Positions 56,485-64,000 of a DNA stretch of 64,000 bases are shown here, piece after piece. Below the pieces are notes generated by a model. That model had not been told where the DNA came from. It saw only the letters and a program-made list of their open reading frames with translations, and did not search any database. Position 1 is the stretch's first letter, and each line of letters starts with the position of its first letter. Origin of the DNA: Euryhalocaulis caribicus (GTDB lineage: Bacteria; Pseudomonadota; Alphaproteobacteria; Caulobacterales; Maricaulaceae); the NCBI RefSeq assembly GCF_000412185.1, contig NZ_ASJA01000007.1, positions 1 to 64,000 of the forward strand, read 5' to 3'. A program made the translations under genes and the position numbers.

Positions 56485-57858
56485 ATGCGGATACCGGCTC
56501 TTCTCGGGATCTTGACGCTTGGCGCGTCAGGCGCGGCTATGGCGCAGGAACAGGCGGCGCAGCAGAACCCCGTGCTGCTGCATGAACTGGCGGGCGATGT
56601 CTCCGCCGAGCGTATCGAGAGCGATATCGAGACGCTGGTGGGGTTCGGAACCCGGCATACTTTGTCTGAAACCGAATCCGACACACGCGGCATCGGCGCG
56701 GCGCGGCGCTGGATCAAGGCGGAATTCGACAGGATTTCCGCCGAGTGCGGCGGGTGTCTGGAAGTTTTCTATGTCAGCGACTTTGTCGAGGGCGAGGAGC
56801 GTATCCCCGAACGCACCGAGGTGGTCAGCGTCGTGGCCTTGCAGCGCGGGACGCTGGACCCGGACCGCATGGTCTTCATGGCGGGCGACATCGATTCGCG
56901 CGTCAGCGATCCCATGAACGCCACCGACGATTCCCCGGGCGCCAATGACAATGCCAGCGGCGTGGCGGGCGTGATCGAGGCGGCGCGCGTGCTGTCAAAG
57001 CACGAGTTTGCCGGCACGATCGGCTATCTGGCGTTGTCGGGCGAAGAGCAGGGTCTGTTCGGCGGCAAGATCGTCGCCCAGCACGCGCTGGATAATAACT
57101 GGCGCGTGAAGGCTGTTCTGAACAACGACATGATCGGCAATATCGAGGGCGTGGATGGCGTCATCGATAATTCGACGGCGCGCGTCTTCTCGGAAGGCAC
57201 GCGCGCGGTGGAAACCGAAGAAGAGGCGCGGACCCGGCGATTCACGGGCGGAGAAGTCGATTCGCCGTCACGAAACCTGGCCCGTTATATCGACCGCATG
57301 GCGGACGATTATATTCCCAACCTGGATATCATGATGATCTACCGCCTCGACCGGTTCGGGCGCGGCGGCCATCACCGCCCGTTCAACGCGGTCGGCATTC
57401 CCGGCGTGCGAATCATGGAAACGCACGAGAACTATAATCGCCAGCATCAGGACCTTCGGACGGAAGACGGCATTGAATATGGCGATGTTCTGGAGGGCGT
57501 GGACTTCGATTATGCGCGCAAGCTGACATCCCTGAACGTGGTCACGCTTGCCGGCATGGCCGGCGCGCCGCCCATCCCGTCCGGGGTCGAGCTGGAAGGC
57601 GCGGTCCAGCCCTCAACCACGATCAGCTGGACCCGGCCGGAGGGACGGCAGGCGGCGAACCTGGCCGGATACAAGGTGCACTGGCGGCTGACCGCGGAGC
57701 CGCAATGGCAATGGTCGCGCTATGTCGGCGATGTCGATTCCTTCACTCTGGAAAACGTGGTGATCGACAATTATTTCTTCGGCGTTTCCGCTGTGTCGGA
57801 AGACGGATATGAAACGCCAGTGGTGTTTCCCGGCGCGGCCGGCAGCTTCGGAGAGTAG
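56485..57858 (+). CDS. Secreted M28-family peptidase
   Basis: A 457-residue exported aminopeptidase-like protein with a signal peptide (MRIPALLGILTLGASGAAMAQ). The co-catalytic zinc site is recognisable: GANDNASG (bridging Asp), the catalytic EE in LSGEEQGLFG, an Asp in LNNDMIGN and a late His in ETHENY. The first ligand position, usually His in GHxDS, is Asp here (AGDIDSRVSD). The last 90 residues are a fibronectin type III-like domain (SGVELEGAVQPSTTISWTRP). A rare mixture of active and altered ligands, so activity is probable but not certain. Confidence 0.85.
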   Translation: MRIPALLGILTLGASGAAMAQEQAAQQNPVLLHELAGDVSAERIESDIETLVGFGTRHTLSETESDTRGIGAARRWIKAEFDRISAECGGCLEVFYVSDFVEGEERIPERTEVVSVVALQRGTLDPDRMVFMAGDIDSRVSDPMNATDDSPGANDNASGVAGVIEAARVLSKHEFAGTIGYLALSGEEQGLFGGKIVAQHALDNNWRVKAVLNNDMIGNIEGVDGVIDNSTARVFSEGTRAVETEEEARTRRFTGGEVDSPSRNLARYIDRMADDYIPNLDIMMIYRLDRFGRGGHHRPFNAVGIPGVRIMETHENYNRQHQDLRTEDGIEYGDVLEGVDFDYARKLTSLNVVTLAGMAGAPPIPSGVELEGAVQPSTTISWTRPEGRQAANLAGYKVHWRLTAEPQWQWSRYVGDVDSFTLENVVIDNYFFGVSAVSEDGYETPVVFPGAAGSFGE

Positions 57859-57907
57859 GAGATCCGGCGCTTCTCATTCCGGCGCTGCGAAAGACCGCTT
57901 TGAACGC

Positions 57908-57935
57908 TTGACGCTTCGCGGCCCGGGTCTTACAC
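57908..57935 (+). promoter_or_regulatory. Predicted tRNA-Asp promoter
   Basis: TTGACG at 57908-57913 and TTACAC at 57930-57935, spaced by 16 bases. The predicted start is about 28 bases before the mature tRNA. Both boxes are imperfect, but no competing promoter is seen in the 110-base gap. Confidence 0.4.
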
Positions 57936-57969
57936 AGCGCCACTCTCGCCCTTGCGGCGGGGCCCATAC

Positions 57970-58046
57970 GCGGGTGTAGCTCAGTTGGTTAGAGTGCCGG
58001 CCTGTCACGCCGGAGGTCGCGGGTTCGAGTCCCGTCACTCGCGCCA
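57970..58046 (+). tRNA. tRNA-Asp (anticodon GUC)
   Basis: 77 bases with encoded CCA. The acceptor GCGGGTG pairs with CACTCGC (one G-U). Anticodon stem CCGGC/GCCGG with loop CTGTCAC; anticodon GTC at 58004-58006. Its 3' CCA is the start of an inverted repeat, CCATTTTCC...GGAAAATGG (58044-58052 and 58062-58070), that could shape the precursor's 3' end. Confidence 0.97.
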
Positions 58047-58183
58047 TTTTCCTTCTTCAACGGAAAATGGCTCACGCGTAAAACTCTCAAAATTGCATAT
58101 GGCTTTGCCCGGCGGATATCCGCCCGATCGCGCATGTTTTCCTCGCGCGGCGCGCCGGCGCCTTCGATCCGTGATTCAATTTC

Positions 58184-58200
58184 TTGAGAATGGTTCTCAA
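58184..58200. promoter_or_regulatory. Fur/Irr-like palindromic operator upstream of nuoA
   Basis: A perfect 7-3-7 inverted repeat, TTGAGAA-TGG-TTCTCAA. It resembles both the Fur core TGAGAATnATTCTCA and the Irr iron-control element TTTAGAAnnnTTCTAAA. It ends 116 bases before the nuoA ATG in a 270-base gap after tRNA-Asp. A second perfect palindrome, GGCGGATATCCGCC, lies at 58111-58124. Complex I needs many iron-sulfur clusters, so iron control is sensible, but which regulator binds is unknown. Confidence 0.55.
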
Positions 58201-58316
58201 CTCATTGGAAATAACCGTGATTTCGGCGCCCGTCGCATTGAATTTATTTTCGCAGGCTTCTAGCTTCCGCCCCGCATGGCGAGGCGCCGTGCGCCGCCAC
58301 TGGGCTGGGACCGCCA

Positions 58317-58694
58317 ATGACTGAATTCCTTCTCGAATATCTGCCCATCCTGATCTTCTTCGGGATCGCGAGCGCAATGGGAATCGCTTTTCTGGTTCTG
58401 CCCGCTCTGATCGCCCCGTCCGACCCGGACCCCGACAAGACGGCCGCCTATGAGTGCGGCTTCAATGCGTTCGAGGATGCGCGCATCAAGTTCGATGTCC
58501 GATTCTATCTGGTGGCGATTCTCTTCATCATTTTCGACCTTGAGGTCGCCTTCCTGTTTCCCTGGGCCGCGACCCTGATCGAGATGCCCGACGCAACGCG
58601 CGCCTTTGCCTTTTTCTCCATGCTGGTTTTCCTCGGCATCCTGACTGTCGGTTTCATATACGAGTGGCGCAAAGGCGCGCTGGAGTGGGAGTAG
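58317..58694 (+). CDS. nuoA: NADH-quinone oxidoreductase subunit A
   Basis: Small membrane subunit of complex I near the quinone site. 125 residues with three predicted membrane helices (about 8-30, 62-84 and 92-115) and the conserved loop [27 protein letters not shown], whose Cys lines the active/deactive switch in related enzymes. First gene of the nuo operon; nuoB begins 4 bases after its stop. Confidence 0.96.
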   Translation: MTEFLLEYLPILIFFGIASAMGIAFLVLPALIAPSDPDPDKTAAYECGFNAFEDARIKFDVRFYLVAILFIIFDLEVAFLFPWAATLIEMPDATRAFAFFSMLVFLGILTVGFIYEWRKGALEWE

Positions 58695-58698
58695 AGCG

Positions 58699-59262
58699 AT
58701 GAGCGACACGATTGTTCCGGCCCGGTCCGCGGCCCGCGCCCAGACCCCGCAATACGATCCGAAGAAACATGACCCGTTTTTCGACGGCGTCTCCGACCAG
58801 CTGGCCGACAAGGGCTATATCGTGGCCCGCGCCGACGACCTGATCACCTGGGCGCGCACCGGCTCGCTGATGTGGATGACGTTCGGACTGGCGTGCTGTG
58901 CGGTCGAGATGATGCAGGCCTCCATGCCGCGCTATGACGTGGAGCGTTTCGGCTTCGCGCCGCGCGCTTCCCCGCGTCAGTCGGACGTGATGATCGTCGC
59001 CGGCACATTGACCAACAAGATGGCCCCGGCGCTGCGCCGCGTTTACGACCAGATGCCGGAGCCGCGCTATGTCATTTCCATGGGCTCCTGCGCCAATGGC
59101 GGCGGCTACTATCATTACTCCTATGCGGTGACGCGCGGCTGCGACCGGATCGTTCCGGTGGACATTTATGTTCCGGGCTGCCCGCCGACCGCCGAAGCGC
59201 TGGTCTATGGCATCATGCAGCTTCAGAAGAAGATCCGCCGCGAAGGCAATATCGAGCGTTAG
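58699..59262 (+). CDS. nuoB: NADH-quinone oxidoreductase subunit B
   Basis: Carries cluster N2, the last electron donor to quinone. The four cluster cysteines are C66 and C67 ([10 protein letters not shown]), C131 (GSCANGGG) and C161 (PGCPPTAE). 187 residues, full length, with the first 25 residues as a variable extension. Sits between nuoA and nuoC in operon order. Confidence 0.97.
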   Translation: MSDTIVPARSAARAQTPQYDPKKHDPFFDGVSDQLADKGYIVARADDLITWARTGSLMWMTFGLACCAVEMMQASMPRYDVERFGFAPRASPRQSDVMIVAGTLTNKMAPALRRVYDQMPEPRYVISMGSCANGGGYYHYSYAVTRGCDRIVPVDIYVPGCPPTAEALVYGIMQLQKKIRREGNIER

Positions 59263-59272
59263 GGCGCTTTTT

Positions 59273-59896
59273 ATGAGCGAAGCGTTGAAAGAACTGGGCG
59301 CGCACATCCGTGAGGCGCTCGACGACAAGGTGCTGGACGCCGCTGTCCGGTATGGCGAGCTGACTCTGCGCGTGGAGCGGCACGCCATCATCGAGGTGCT
59401 CAGCTATCTGCGCGATGACGCCGAGTGCCGGTTCGACCTGATGATCGATCTGTGCGCGGCTGATTATCCCGAGCGCGGCGAGCGGTTCGAGATCGTTTAT
59501 CACTTCCTTTCGATGCACAATAATCACCGCATTCGCGTGAAACTGAGCACCGATGAGGAGACATTCGTCCCCTCCATCACCGGAATCTTCCCGGTGGCCG
59601 ACTGGTACGAGCGCGAAGCCTTCGACATGTACGGCGTGGTCTTCGAGGGTCACCCGGACATGCGCCGCATCCTCACCGATTACGGCTTCAACGGGTATCC
59701 GCTCCGCAAGGACTTCCCGCTGACCGGCTATGTCGAAGTGCGCTACGACGAAGAGCAAAAGCGCGTCGTTTACGAGCCGGTGCAGCTGAAGCAGGAATAT
59801 CGCGACTTTGACTTTGAATCCCCGTGGGAGGGCATGCGCGCCCTGCTGCCGGGCGATGAGAAGGCCAAGCCCGCCGACGAGCCGGAGCAAGCCTGA
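59273..59896 (+). CDS. nuoC: NADH-quinone oxidoreductase subunit C
   Basis: Peripheral-arm subunit (30 kDa type) of 207 residues. The start ATG 59273 is chosen; the longer frame from 59168 overlaps nuoB. The family signature [21 protein letters not shown] and the [29 protein letters not shown] stretch are present. nuoC and nuoD are separate genes, overlapping by one base (TGATG), as is usual in alphaproteobacteria. Confidence 0.96.
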   Translation: MSEALKELGAHIREALDDKVLDAAVRYGELTLRVERHAIIEVLSYLRDDAECRFDLMIDLCAADYPERGERFEIVYHFLSMHNNHRIRVKLSTDEETFVPSITGIFPVADWYEREAFDMYGVVFEGHPDMRRILTDYGFNGYPLRKDFPLTGYVEVRYDEEQKRVVYEPVQLKQEYRDFDFESPWEGMRALLPGDEKAKPADEPEQA

Positions 59897-61077
59897 TGGC
59901 CGCCGAAACCAAGATCCAGAATTATAATCTGAACTTCGGTCCGCAGCATCCGGCCGCGCACGGCGTGCTGCGCCTGGTGCTGGAGCTGGACGGCGAGGTC
60001 GTCGAGCGCGTCGATCCGCATATCGGCCTGCTGCACCGCGGCACCGAAAAGCTGCTGGAGCACAAGACCTATCTCCAGGGGCTCGGCTATTTCGACCGCC
60101 TGGACTATGTCGCGCCGATGAATCAGGAGCACGCCTTCTGTCTGACCATTGAAAAGCTGGCCGGCGTCGAGGTGCCCCCGCGCGCGCTCTATATCCGCGC
60201 GCTCTATGACGAAATCGGGCGTCAGCTTTCACATCTTCTGAACGTCACCACGCAGGCCATGGACGTTGGCGCGCTCACCCCGCCGCTGTGGGGCTTTGAA
60301 GAGCGCGAGAAGCTGATGGTGTTCTATGAGCGCGCGTCCGGCTCCCGCATGCACGCCCATTATTACCGTCCGGGCGGCGTGCATCAGGATCTGACGCAAT
60401 CGCTGCTGGATGACATCTATGCGTGGTGCGAGCAGTTCCCGAAGGTTCTCGACGAGATCGAGACGCTTCTGACTGAAAACCGCATTTTCAAGCAGCGCAA
60501 CGTCGATATCGGCGTCGTGACGCAGGAAGAGGCGATCAAGTGGGGCTTTTCCGGCGTCATGGTGCGGGGCTCCGGCCTGCGCTGGGATCTGCGCCGTTCG
60601 CAGCCTTACGGCGTCTATAACGATTTCGATTTCAAGATTCCCATCGGGAAGAACGGCGATTGCTACGACCGCTATCTCTGCCGCATGGAAGAGATGCGCG
60701 AATCCGTGAAGATCATGAAACAGGCCATCGAGAAGATGCCTGACGGACCGGTTCTGGAAACATCGGGCAAGGTGTCGCCGCCGCGCCGGGGTGAAATGAA
60801 GGCTTCGATGGAAGCCCTGATCCATCACTTCAAGCTTTACACCGAAGGCTTCCACGTGCCGGAAGGCGAGGCCTATTGCGCCGTCGAAGCGCCCAAGGGC
60901 GAGTTTGGCGTCTATCTGGTCGCGGACGGCGATAACAAGCCGCACCGCGTGAAGATCCGCGCGCCCGGCTTTCCGCACCTGCAGGCCATGGACTGGATGA
61001 ACCGCGGACACATGCTGGCTGACGTCTCGGCCATCCTGGGTTCGCTGGATATCGTGTTCGGAGAGATTGACCGATGA
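59896..61077 (+). CDS. nuoD: NADH-quinone oxidoreductase subunit D
   Basis: The 49 kDa-type subunit that forms the quinone pocket with NuoB. 393 residues. Conserved HPAAHGVLR near the N-terminus supplies the quinone-site His, and the C-terminus ends in the family's typical DIVFGEIDR. Overlaps nuoC by one base and nuoE by four. Confidence 0.97.
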   Translation: MAAETKIQNYNLNFGPQHPAAHGVLRLVLELDGEVVERVDPHIGLLHRGTEKLLEHKTYLQGLGYFDRLDYVAPMNQEHAFCLTIEKLAGVEVPPRALYIRALYDEIGRQLSHLLNVTTQAMDVGALTPPLWGFEEREKLMVFYERASGSRMHAHYYRPGGVHQDLTQSLLDDIYAWCEQFPKVLDEIETLLTENRIFKQRNVDIGVVTQEEAIKWGFSGVMVRGSGLRWDLRRSQPYGVYNDFDFKIPIGKNGDCYDRYLCRMEEMRESVKIMKQAIEKMPDGPVLETSGKVSPPRRGEMKASMEALIHHFKLYTEGFHVPEGEAYCAVEAPKGEFGVYLVADGDNKPHRVKIRAPGFPHLQAMDWMNRGHMLADVSAILGSLDIVFGEIDR

Positions 61078-61907
61078 GCACTCGCCGCCTTGCTCAAGAA
61101 CAGCCGGAAAGCTTTGTTTTTTCTGATACTTCGACGAAGGATGTCGAGTTCTGGCTGAACAAGTTTCCGGAGGCGCGGAAGCAATCCGCCGTCATTCCGC
61201 TGCTTTGGCTGGCCCAGGAGCAGGAGGGCTGGGTGACGCTGGCCGCGATGGAGTCCATCGCCGAGCGTCTGGACATGCCGAAAATCCGGGTGATGGAGGT
61301 CGCGACCTTCTACACGATGTTCAACCTGGCCCCGGTTGGCGAGCATCATATCCAGATTTGCGGCACCACGCCCTGCATGCTGCGCGGCGCGAATGACCTG
61401 AAAGCAGTTTGCGAGTCACGGATCGGCAAGAAGGGCGCGACCTCGGAAGACGGCCGGTTTACCTGGTCGGAAGTCGAGTGCCTCGGCGCGTGTTGCAACG
61501 CCCCGATGGCGCAGATTTCCAACAAGGACGGGCATCATTATTTCGAGGACCTGACGGCGGAGACGCTGGAAGCCCTTCTGGACAAGCTTGGCGCGGGCGG
61601 GGCTGTAAAGGCCGGGCCGCAAAACGGTCGCCAGACCAGCGCGCCGGAAGGCGGGCCGGAAACGCTGAAAGATGAGTCCCTGTTCGACGGATCGCGCGGC
61701 AAGAAGCTGAAATCCATTCCAAACGCCCCGCAATCATCGCCGGAGCCTTCGCCCGAAAAGAAAGGGCATCCGAAGGAGACGACGCGCGATTCCCAGGAAA
61801 AGGCGCGCACGGACAGCCAGCAGACGCCTGATCCCGAGACCAAGGAAGACAAGAAAGCCGTGAAAGCGAAAGACGCCGACGGCAAGAAGGGAGGCGGCGA
61901 TGCTTGA
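61074..61907 (+). CDS. nuoE: NADH-quinone oxidoreductase subunit E, with C-terminal extension
   Basis: Holds the [2Fe-2S] cluster N1a beside the NADH site. Ligands C96, C101, C136 and C140 are present (ICGTTPC and ECLGAC). The conserved domain ends near residue 170. The remaining 107 residues are a charged, low-complexity tail rich in Lys, Glu, Asp, Pro and Ser with no recognisable fold. E. coli NuoE is 166 residues, so the tail is additional; several alphaproteobacteria have tails of varied length. Overlaps nuoF by 8 bases. Confidence 0.95.
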   Translation: MSTRRLAQEQPESFVFSDTSTKDVEFWLNKFPEARKQSAVIPLLWLAQEQEGWVTLAAMESIAERLDMPKIRVMEVATFYTMFNLAPVGEHHIQICGTTPCMLRGANDLKAVCESRIGKKGATSEDGRFTWSEVECLGACCNAPMAQISNKDGHHYFEDLTAETLEALLDKLGAGGAVKAGPQNGRQTSAPEGGPETLKDESLFDGSRGKKLKSIPNAPQSSPEPSPEKKGHPKETTRDSQEKARTDSQQTPDPETKEDKKAVKAKDADGKKGGGDA

Positions 61908-63207
61908 AGACAAGGATCGCATCTTCACCAATCTATACGGCATTCACGATCCGGGGCTTGAGGCCGCGAAGAAGCGGGGCGCGTGGAATTCCACGGCCGA
62001 CCTGCTGAGCTTCGGTCAGGACTGGATCATCGACCAGATGAAGGCGTCGGGCCTGCGCGGCCGTGGCGGCGCCGGTTTCCCGACCGGCCTGAAATGGTCC
62101 TTCATGCCCAAGGAAGTCGGCGAACGGCCTCACTATCTGATCGTCAACGCTGACGAATCCGAGCCGGGCACGTGCAAGGACCGGGAAATCATGCGCCACG
62201 ATCCGCACCTGCTGATCGAGGGCTGCCTGATCGCCTCCTACGCGATGCGCGCGCACGCCTGCTACATCTATATCCGCGGCGAATATGTCGATGAGCGGAT
62301 CGCGCTCGAAAAGGCGATCCGCGAGGCTTATGACGCGGGGCTGGTCGGCAAGGACGCCGCCGGGTCCGGATGGGATTTCGACATCTATGTCAGCCATGGC
62401 GCAGGCGCGTATATCTGTGGCGAGGAAACCGCGCTGCTGGAAAGCCTGGAAGGCAAGAAGGGGCAACCGCGCCTGAAGCCGCCTTTCCCGGCCAATGCCG
62501 GCCTCTATGGCTGCCCCAGCACCGTGAACAATGTCGAATCCATTGCGGTTGCGCCGGACATTCTGCGCCGCGGCGCGGAATGGTTCGCCGGCATCGGGCG
62601 CGAAGGGAATACCGGGACCAAGCTGTTCTGCGTCTCCGGCCATGTGAACAAGCCGTGCAATGTCGAAGAGGCGATGTCGATCCCGCTGAAAGAGCTGATC
62701 GAGACCCATTGTGGCGGCGTGCGCGGCGGCTGGGACAATCTGAAAGCGGTCATCCCGGGCGGATCATCTGTCCCGCTGATCCCGAAGGATATCTGTGACG
62801 ATGTCCTGATGGATTTCGACGCGCTGAAGGAAGTGAAGTCGGGCCTGGGCACCGCCGCGGTGATCGTGATGGACCAGTCCACCGATATCGTGAAGGCGAT
62901 CGCCCGCATCGCGTATTTCTACAAGCATGAGAGCTGTGGCCAGTGCACGCCGTGCCGCGAGGGCACGGGCTGGATGTGGCGCGTGCTGGAGCGCATGGCG
63001 CGCGGCGAGGCGGAGCATTCGGAAATCGAGACGCTGCTGGACGTCACCTATCAGGTGGAAGGCCACACGATCTGCGCGCTGGGCGATGCCGCGGCATGGC
63101 CGATCCAGGGCCTGATCCGGCATTTCCGGGGCGAAATCGAAGAGAGAATCAACCAGTACCGCAGCGCCAAGCCGCACGTTCAGGGCGCGGCCGTGGCGGC
63201 GGAGTAG
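61900..63207 (+). CDS. nuoF: NADH-quinone oxidoreductase subunit F
   Basis: Binds NADH, FMN and the [4Fe-4S] cluster N3. The NADH-binding [13 protein letters not shown] (about 50-62), the FMN segment ([17 protein letters not shown]) and the cluster motif [12 protein letters not shown] with a later Cys (HTICALGD) are all present. 435 residues. Starts inside the nuoE end, 8 bases before its stop. Confidence 0.97.
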   Translation: MLEDKDRIFTNLYGIHDPGLEAAKKRGAWNSTADLLSFGQDWIIDQMKASGLRGRGGAGFPTGLKWSFMPKEVGERPHYLIVNADESEPGTCKDREIMRHDPHLLIEGCLIASYAMRAHACYIYIRGEYVDERIALEKAIREAYDAGLVGKDAAGSGWDFDIYVSHGAGAYICGEETALLESLEGKKGQPRLKPPFPANAGLYGCPSTVNNVESIAVAPDILRRGAEWFAGIGREGNTGTKLFCVSGHVNKPCNVEEAMSIPLKELIETHCGGVRGGWDNLKAVIPGGSSVPLIPKDICDDVLMDFDALKEVKSGLGTAAVIVMDQSTDIVKAIARIAYFYKHESCGQCTPCREGTGWMWRVLERMARGEAEHSEIETLLDVTYQVEGHTICALGDAAAWPIQGLIRHFRGEIEERINQYRSAKPHVQGAAVAAE

Positions 63208-63215
63208 GGCGAGTC

Positions 63216-64000
63216 ATGAGCGAAGACCTGCGAAAACTTGTCGTCGATGGCGAGGAAGTCGAGGTTCCGGCGGACCTTACGCTGCTTCAGGCGTGCGAGA
63301 CGGCGGGCCGCGAGATTCCGCGTTTCTGCTATCACGAGCGGCTGTCCATCGCGGGCAATTGCCGGATGTGCCTGGTCGAGGTGGTCGGCGCGCCCAAGCC
63401 GGTGGCGTCCTGCGCCCAGCAGGTGCGCGACCTGCGTCCCGGCCCCAATGGCGAGCCGCCGAAGGTGAACACCGCCACGCCGCTGGTCGACAAGGCCCGT
63501 GAAGGCGTGATGGAGTTCCTGCTGATCAACCATCCGCTGGACTGCCCGATCTGCGACCAGGGCGGCGAATGCGATCTTCAGGACCAGGCGCTGGCCTATG
63601 GCCGCTCCTTCACGCGCTATGAGGAAAACAAGCGCGCGGTCGAAGAGAAATATATGGGTCCGTTGATCAAGACGATCATGACCCGGTGCATCCAGTGCAC
63701 GCGCTGCGTCCGCTTTGCGGCGGAAGTCGCCGGCGTTGAAGAGTTCGGCATGCTGAACCGCGGCGAAGACGCGGAAATCACGACCTATCTGGAAAAGGCG
63801 GCGACGTCGGAGCTGTCCGGCAATGTGATCGACCTTTGCCCGGTCGGCGCGCTGACCTCCAAGCCTTACGCTTTCGAGGCGCGCCCGTGGGAGCTGCGCA
63901 AGACGGAATCGGTCGACGTGATGGACGCCATGGGGTGCGCCATCCGCGTGGACGCCCGCGGCACGGAAGTCATGCGGATCCTTCCCCGTATTTACGAGGA
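63216..64000 (+). CDS. nuoG: NADH-quinone oxidoreductase subunit G, N-terminal part
   Basis: Partial: 261 codons to the window edge, open throughout. The N-terminal [2Fe-2S] ligands are C38, C49, C52 and C66 ([16 protein letters not shown]). The His-ligated [4Fe-4S] region follows ([15 protein letters not shown]), then [10 protein letters not shown] for the next cluster. The molybdopterin-type domain begins at the edge. The start ATG 63216 is 8 bases after the nuoF stop; the remaining nuo genes should follow outside the window. Confidence 0.96.
   Translation, partial: MSEDLRKLVVDGEEVEVPADLTLLQACETAGREIPRFCYHERLSIAGNCRMCLVEVVGAPKPVASCAQQVRDLRPGPNGEPPKVNTATPLVDKAREGVMEFLLINHPLDCPICDQGGECDLQDQALAYGRSFTRYEENKRAVEEKYMGPLIKTIMTRCIQCTRCVRFAAEVAGVEEFGMLNRGEDAEITTYLEKAATSELSGNVIDLCPVGALTSKPYAFEARPWELRKTESVDVMDAMGCAIRVDARGTEVMRILPRIYE

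Noticed and set aside
57952-58263. A 103-codon frame over tRNA-Asp and the nuo leader
   Set aside because: It crosses a tRNA gene and has no family features.

Overview
The window is 64 kb of GC-rich chromosome, almost all of it coding, from an alphaproteobacterium. Evidence for the class: aroQ directly before accB, the SUF operon layout, an RNase E with an acidic insert in its S1 domain, the nuoABCDEFG order with a C-terminally extended NuoE, and a bactofilin gene overlapping a membrane-anchored M23 peptidase gene. That last pair is known from Hyphomonas, so a stalked or budding Hyphomonadaceae/Maricaulaceae-type marine bacterium is the most likely source (inference). No phage, insertion sequence, CRISPR array or plasmid function was seen. 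This is core genome, and most of the unusual signal lies in regulation and in single odd proteins.

Layout. 1-8 kb: aroQ-accB (minus), thiSG (plus), a DsbA-like lipoprotein and an M48/TPR periplasmic protease (minus), RNase E (minus), AmiC amidase (plus). 8-20 kb: PBP1A, prfB with an intact +1 frameshift site, bactofilin and its M23 partner (minus), Bcp peroxiredoxin (minus), a large AsmA/YhdP-like envelope protein, tyrS (minus), anmK. 20-29 kb: an alpha/beta hydrolase (minus), then an iron-sulfur operon (IscR-type regulator, NifS-like desulfurase, sufB, sufC, sufD, sufS, sufT-like, sufA-like) behind an IscR-type operator, followed by a GST. 28.8-41.6 kb, all minus: GGDEF protein, RhlE helicase, a coupled pair of exported amidohydrolases of which one has lost its metal site, parE, an autotransporter, glnA and glnB. 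41.6-47 kb: nnr, maeB, a MATE transporter, tRNA-Leu. 47-55 kb, protein quality control: trigger factor, clpP, clpX, a methyltransferase, and lon behind a heat-shock-type promoter. 55-58 kb: pheA behind what looks like a complete transcription attenuator, tRNA-Val, an M28 peptidase, tRNA-Asp. 58.3-64 kb: nuoA to nuoG (nuoG runs off the end), with an iron-box-like palindrome upstream.

The strongest non-obvious finding is the pheA leader at about 55007-55187. A promoter overlaps the end of lon. It is followed by an apparently leaderless 20-codon peptide rich in Phe and Tyr, then mutually exclusive antiterminator and terminator stems directly before pheA. Next in interest are the dead/active amidohydrolase pair, the iron-type operator before the complex I genes, and the histone-H1-like tail on trigger factor. 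Protein functions are read from motifs by eye; no database search was possible.
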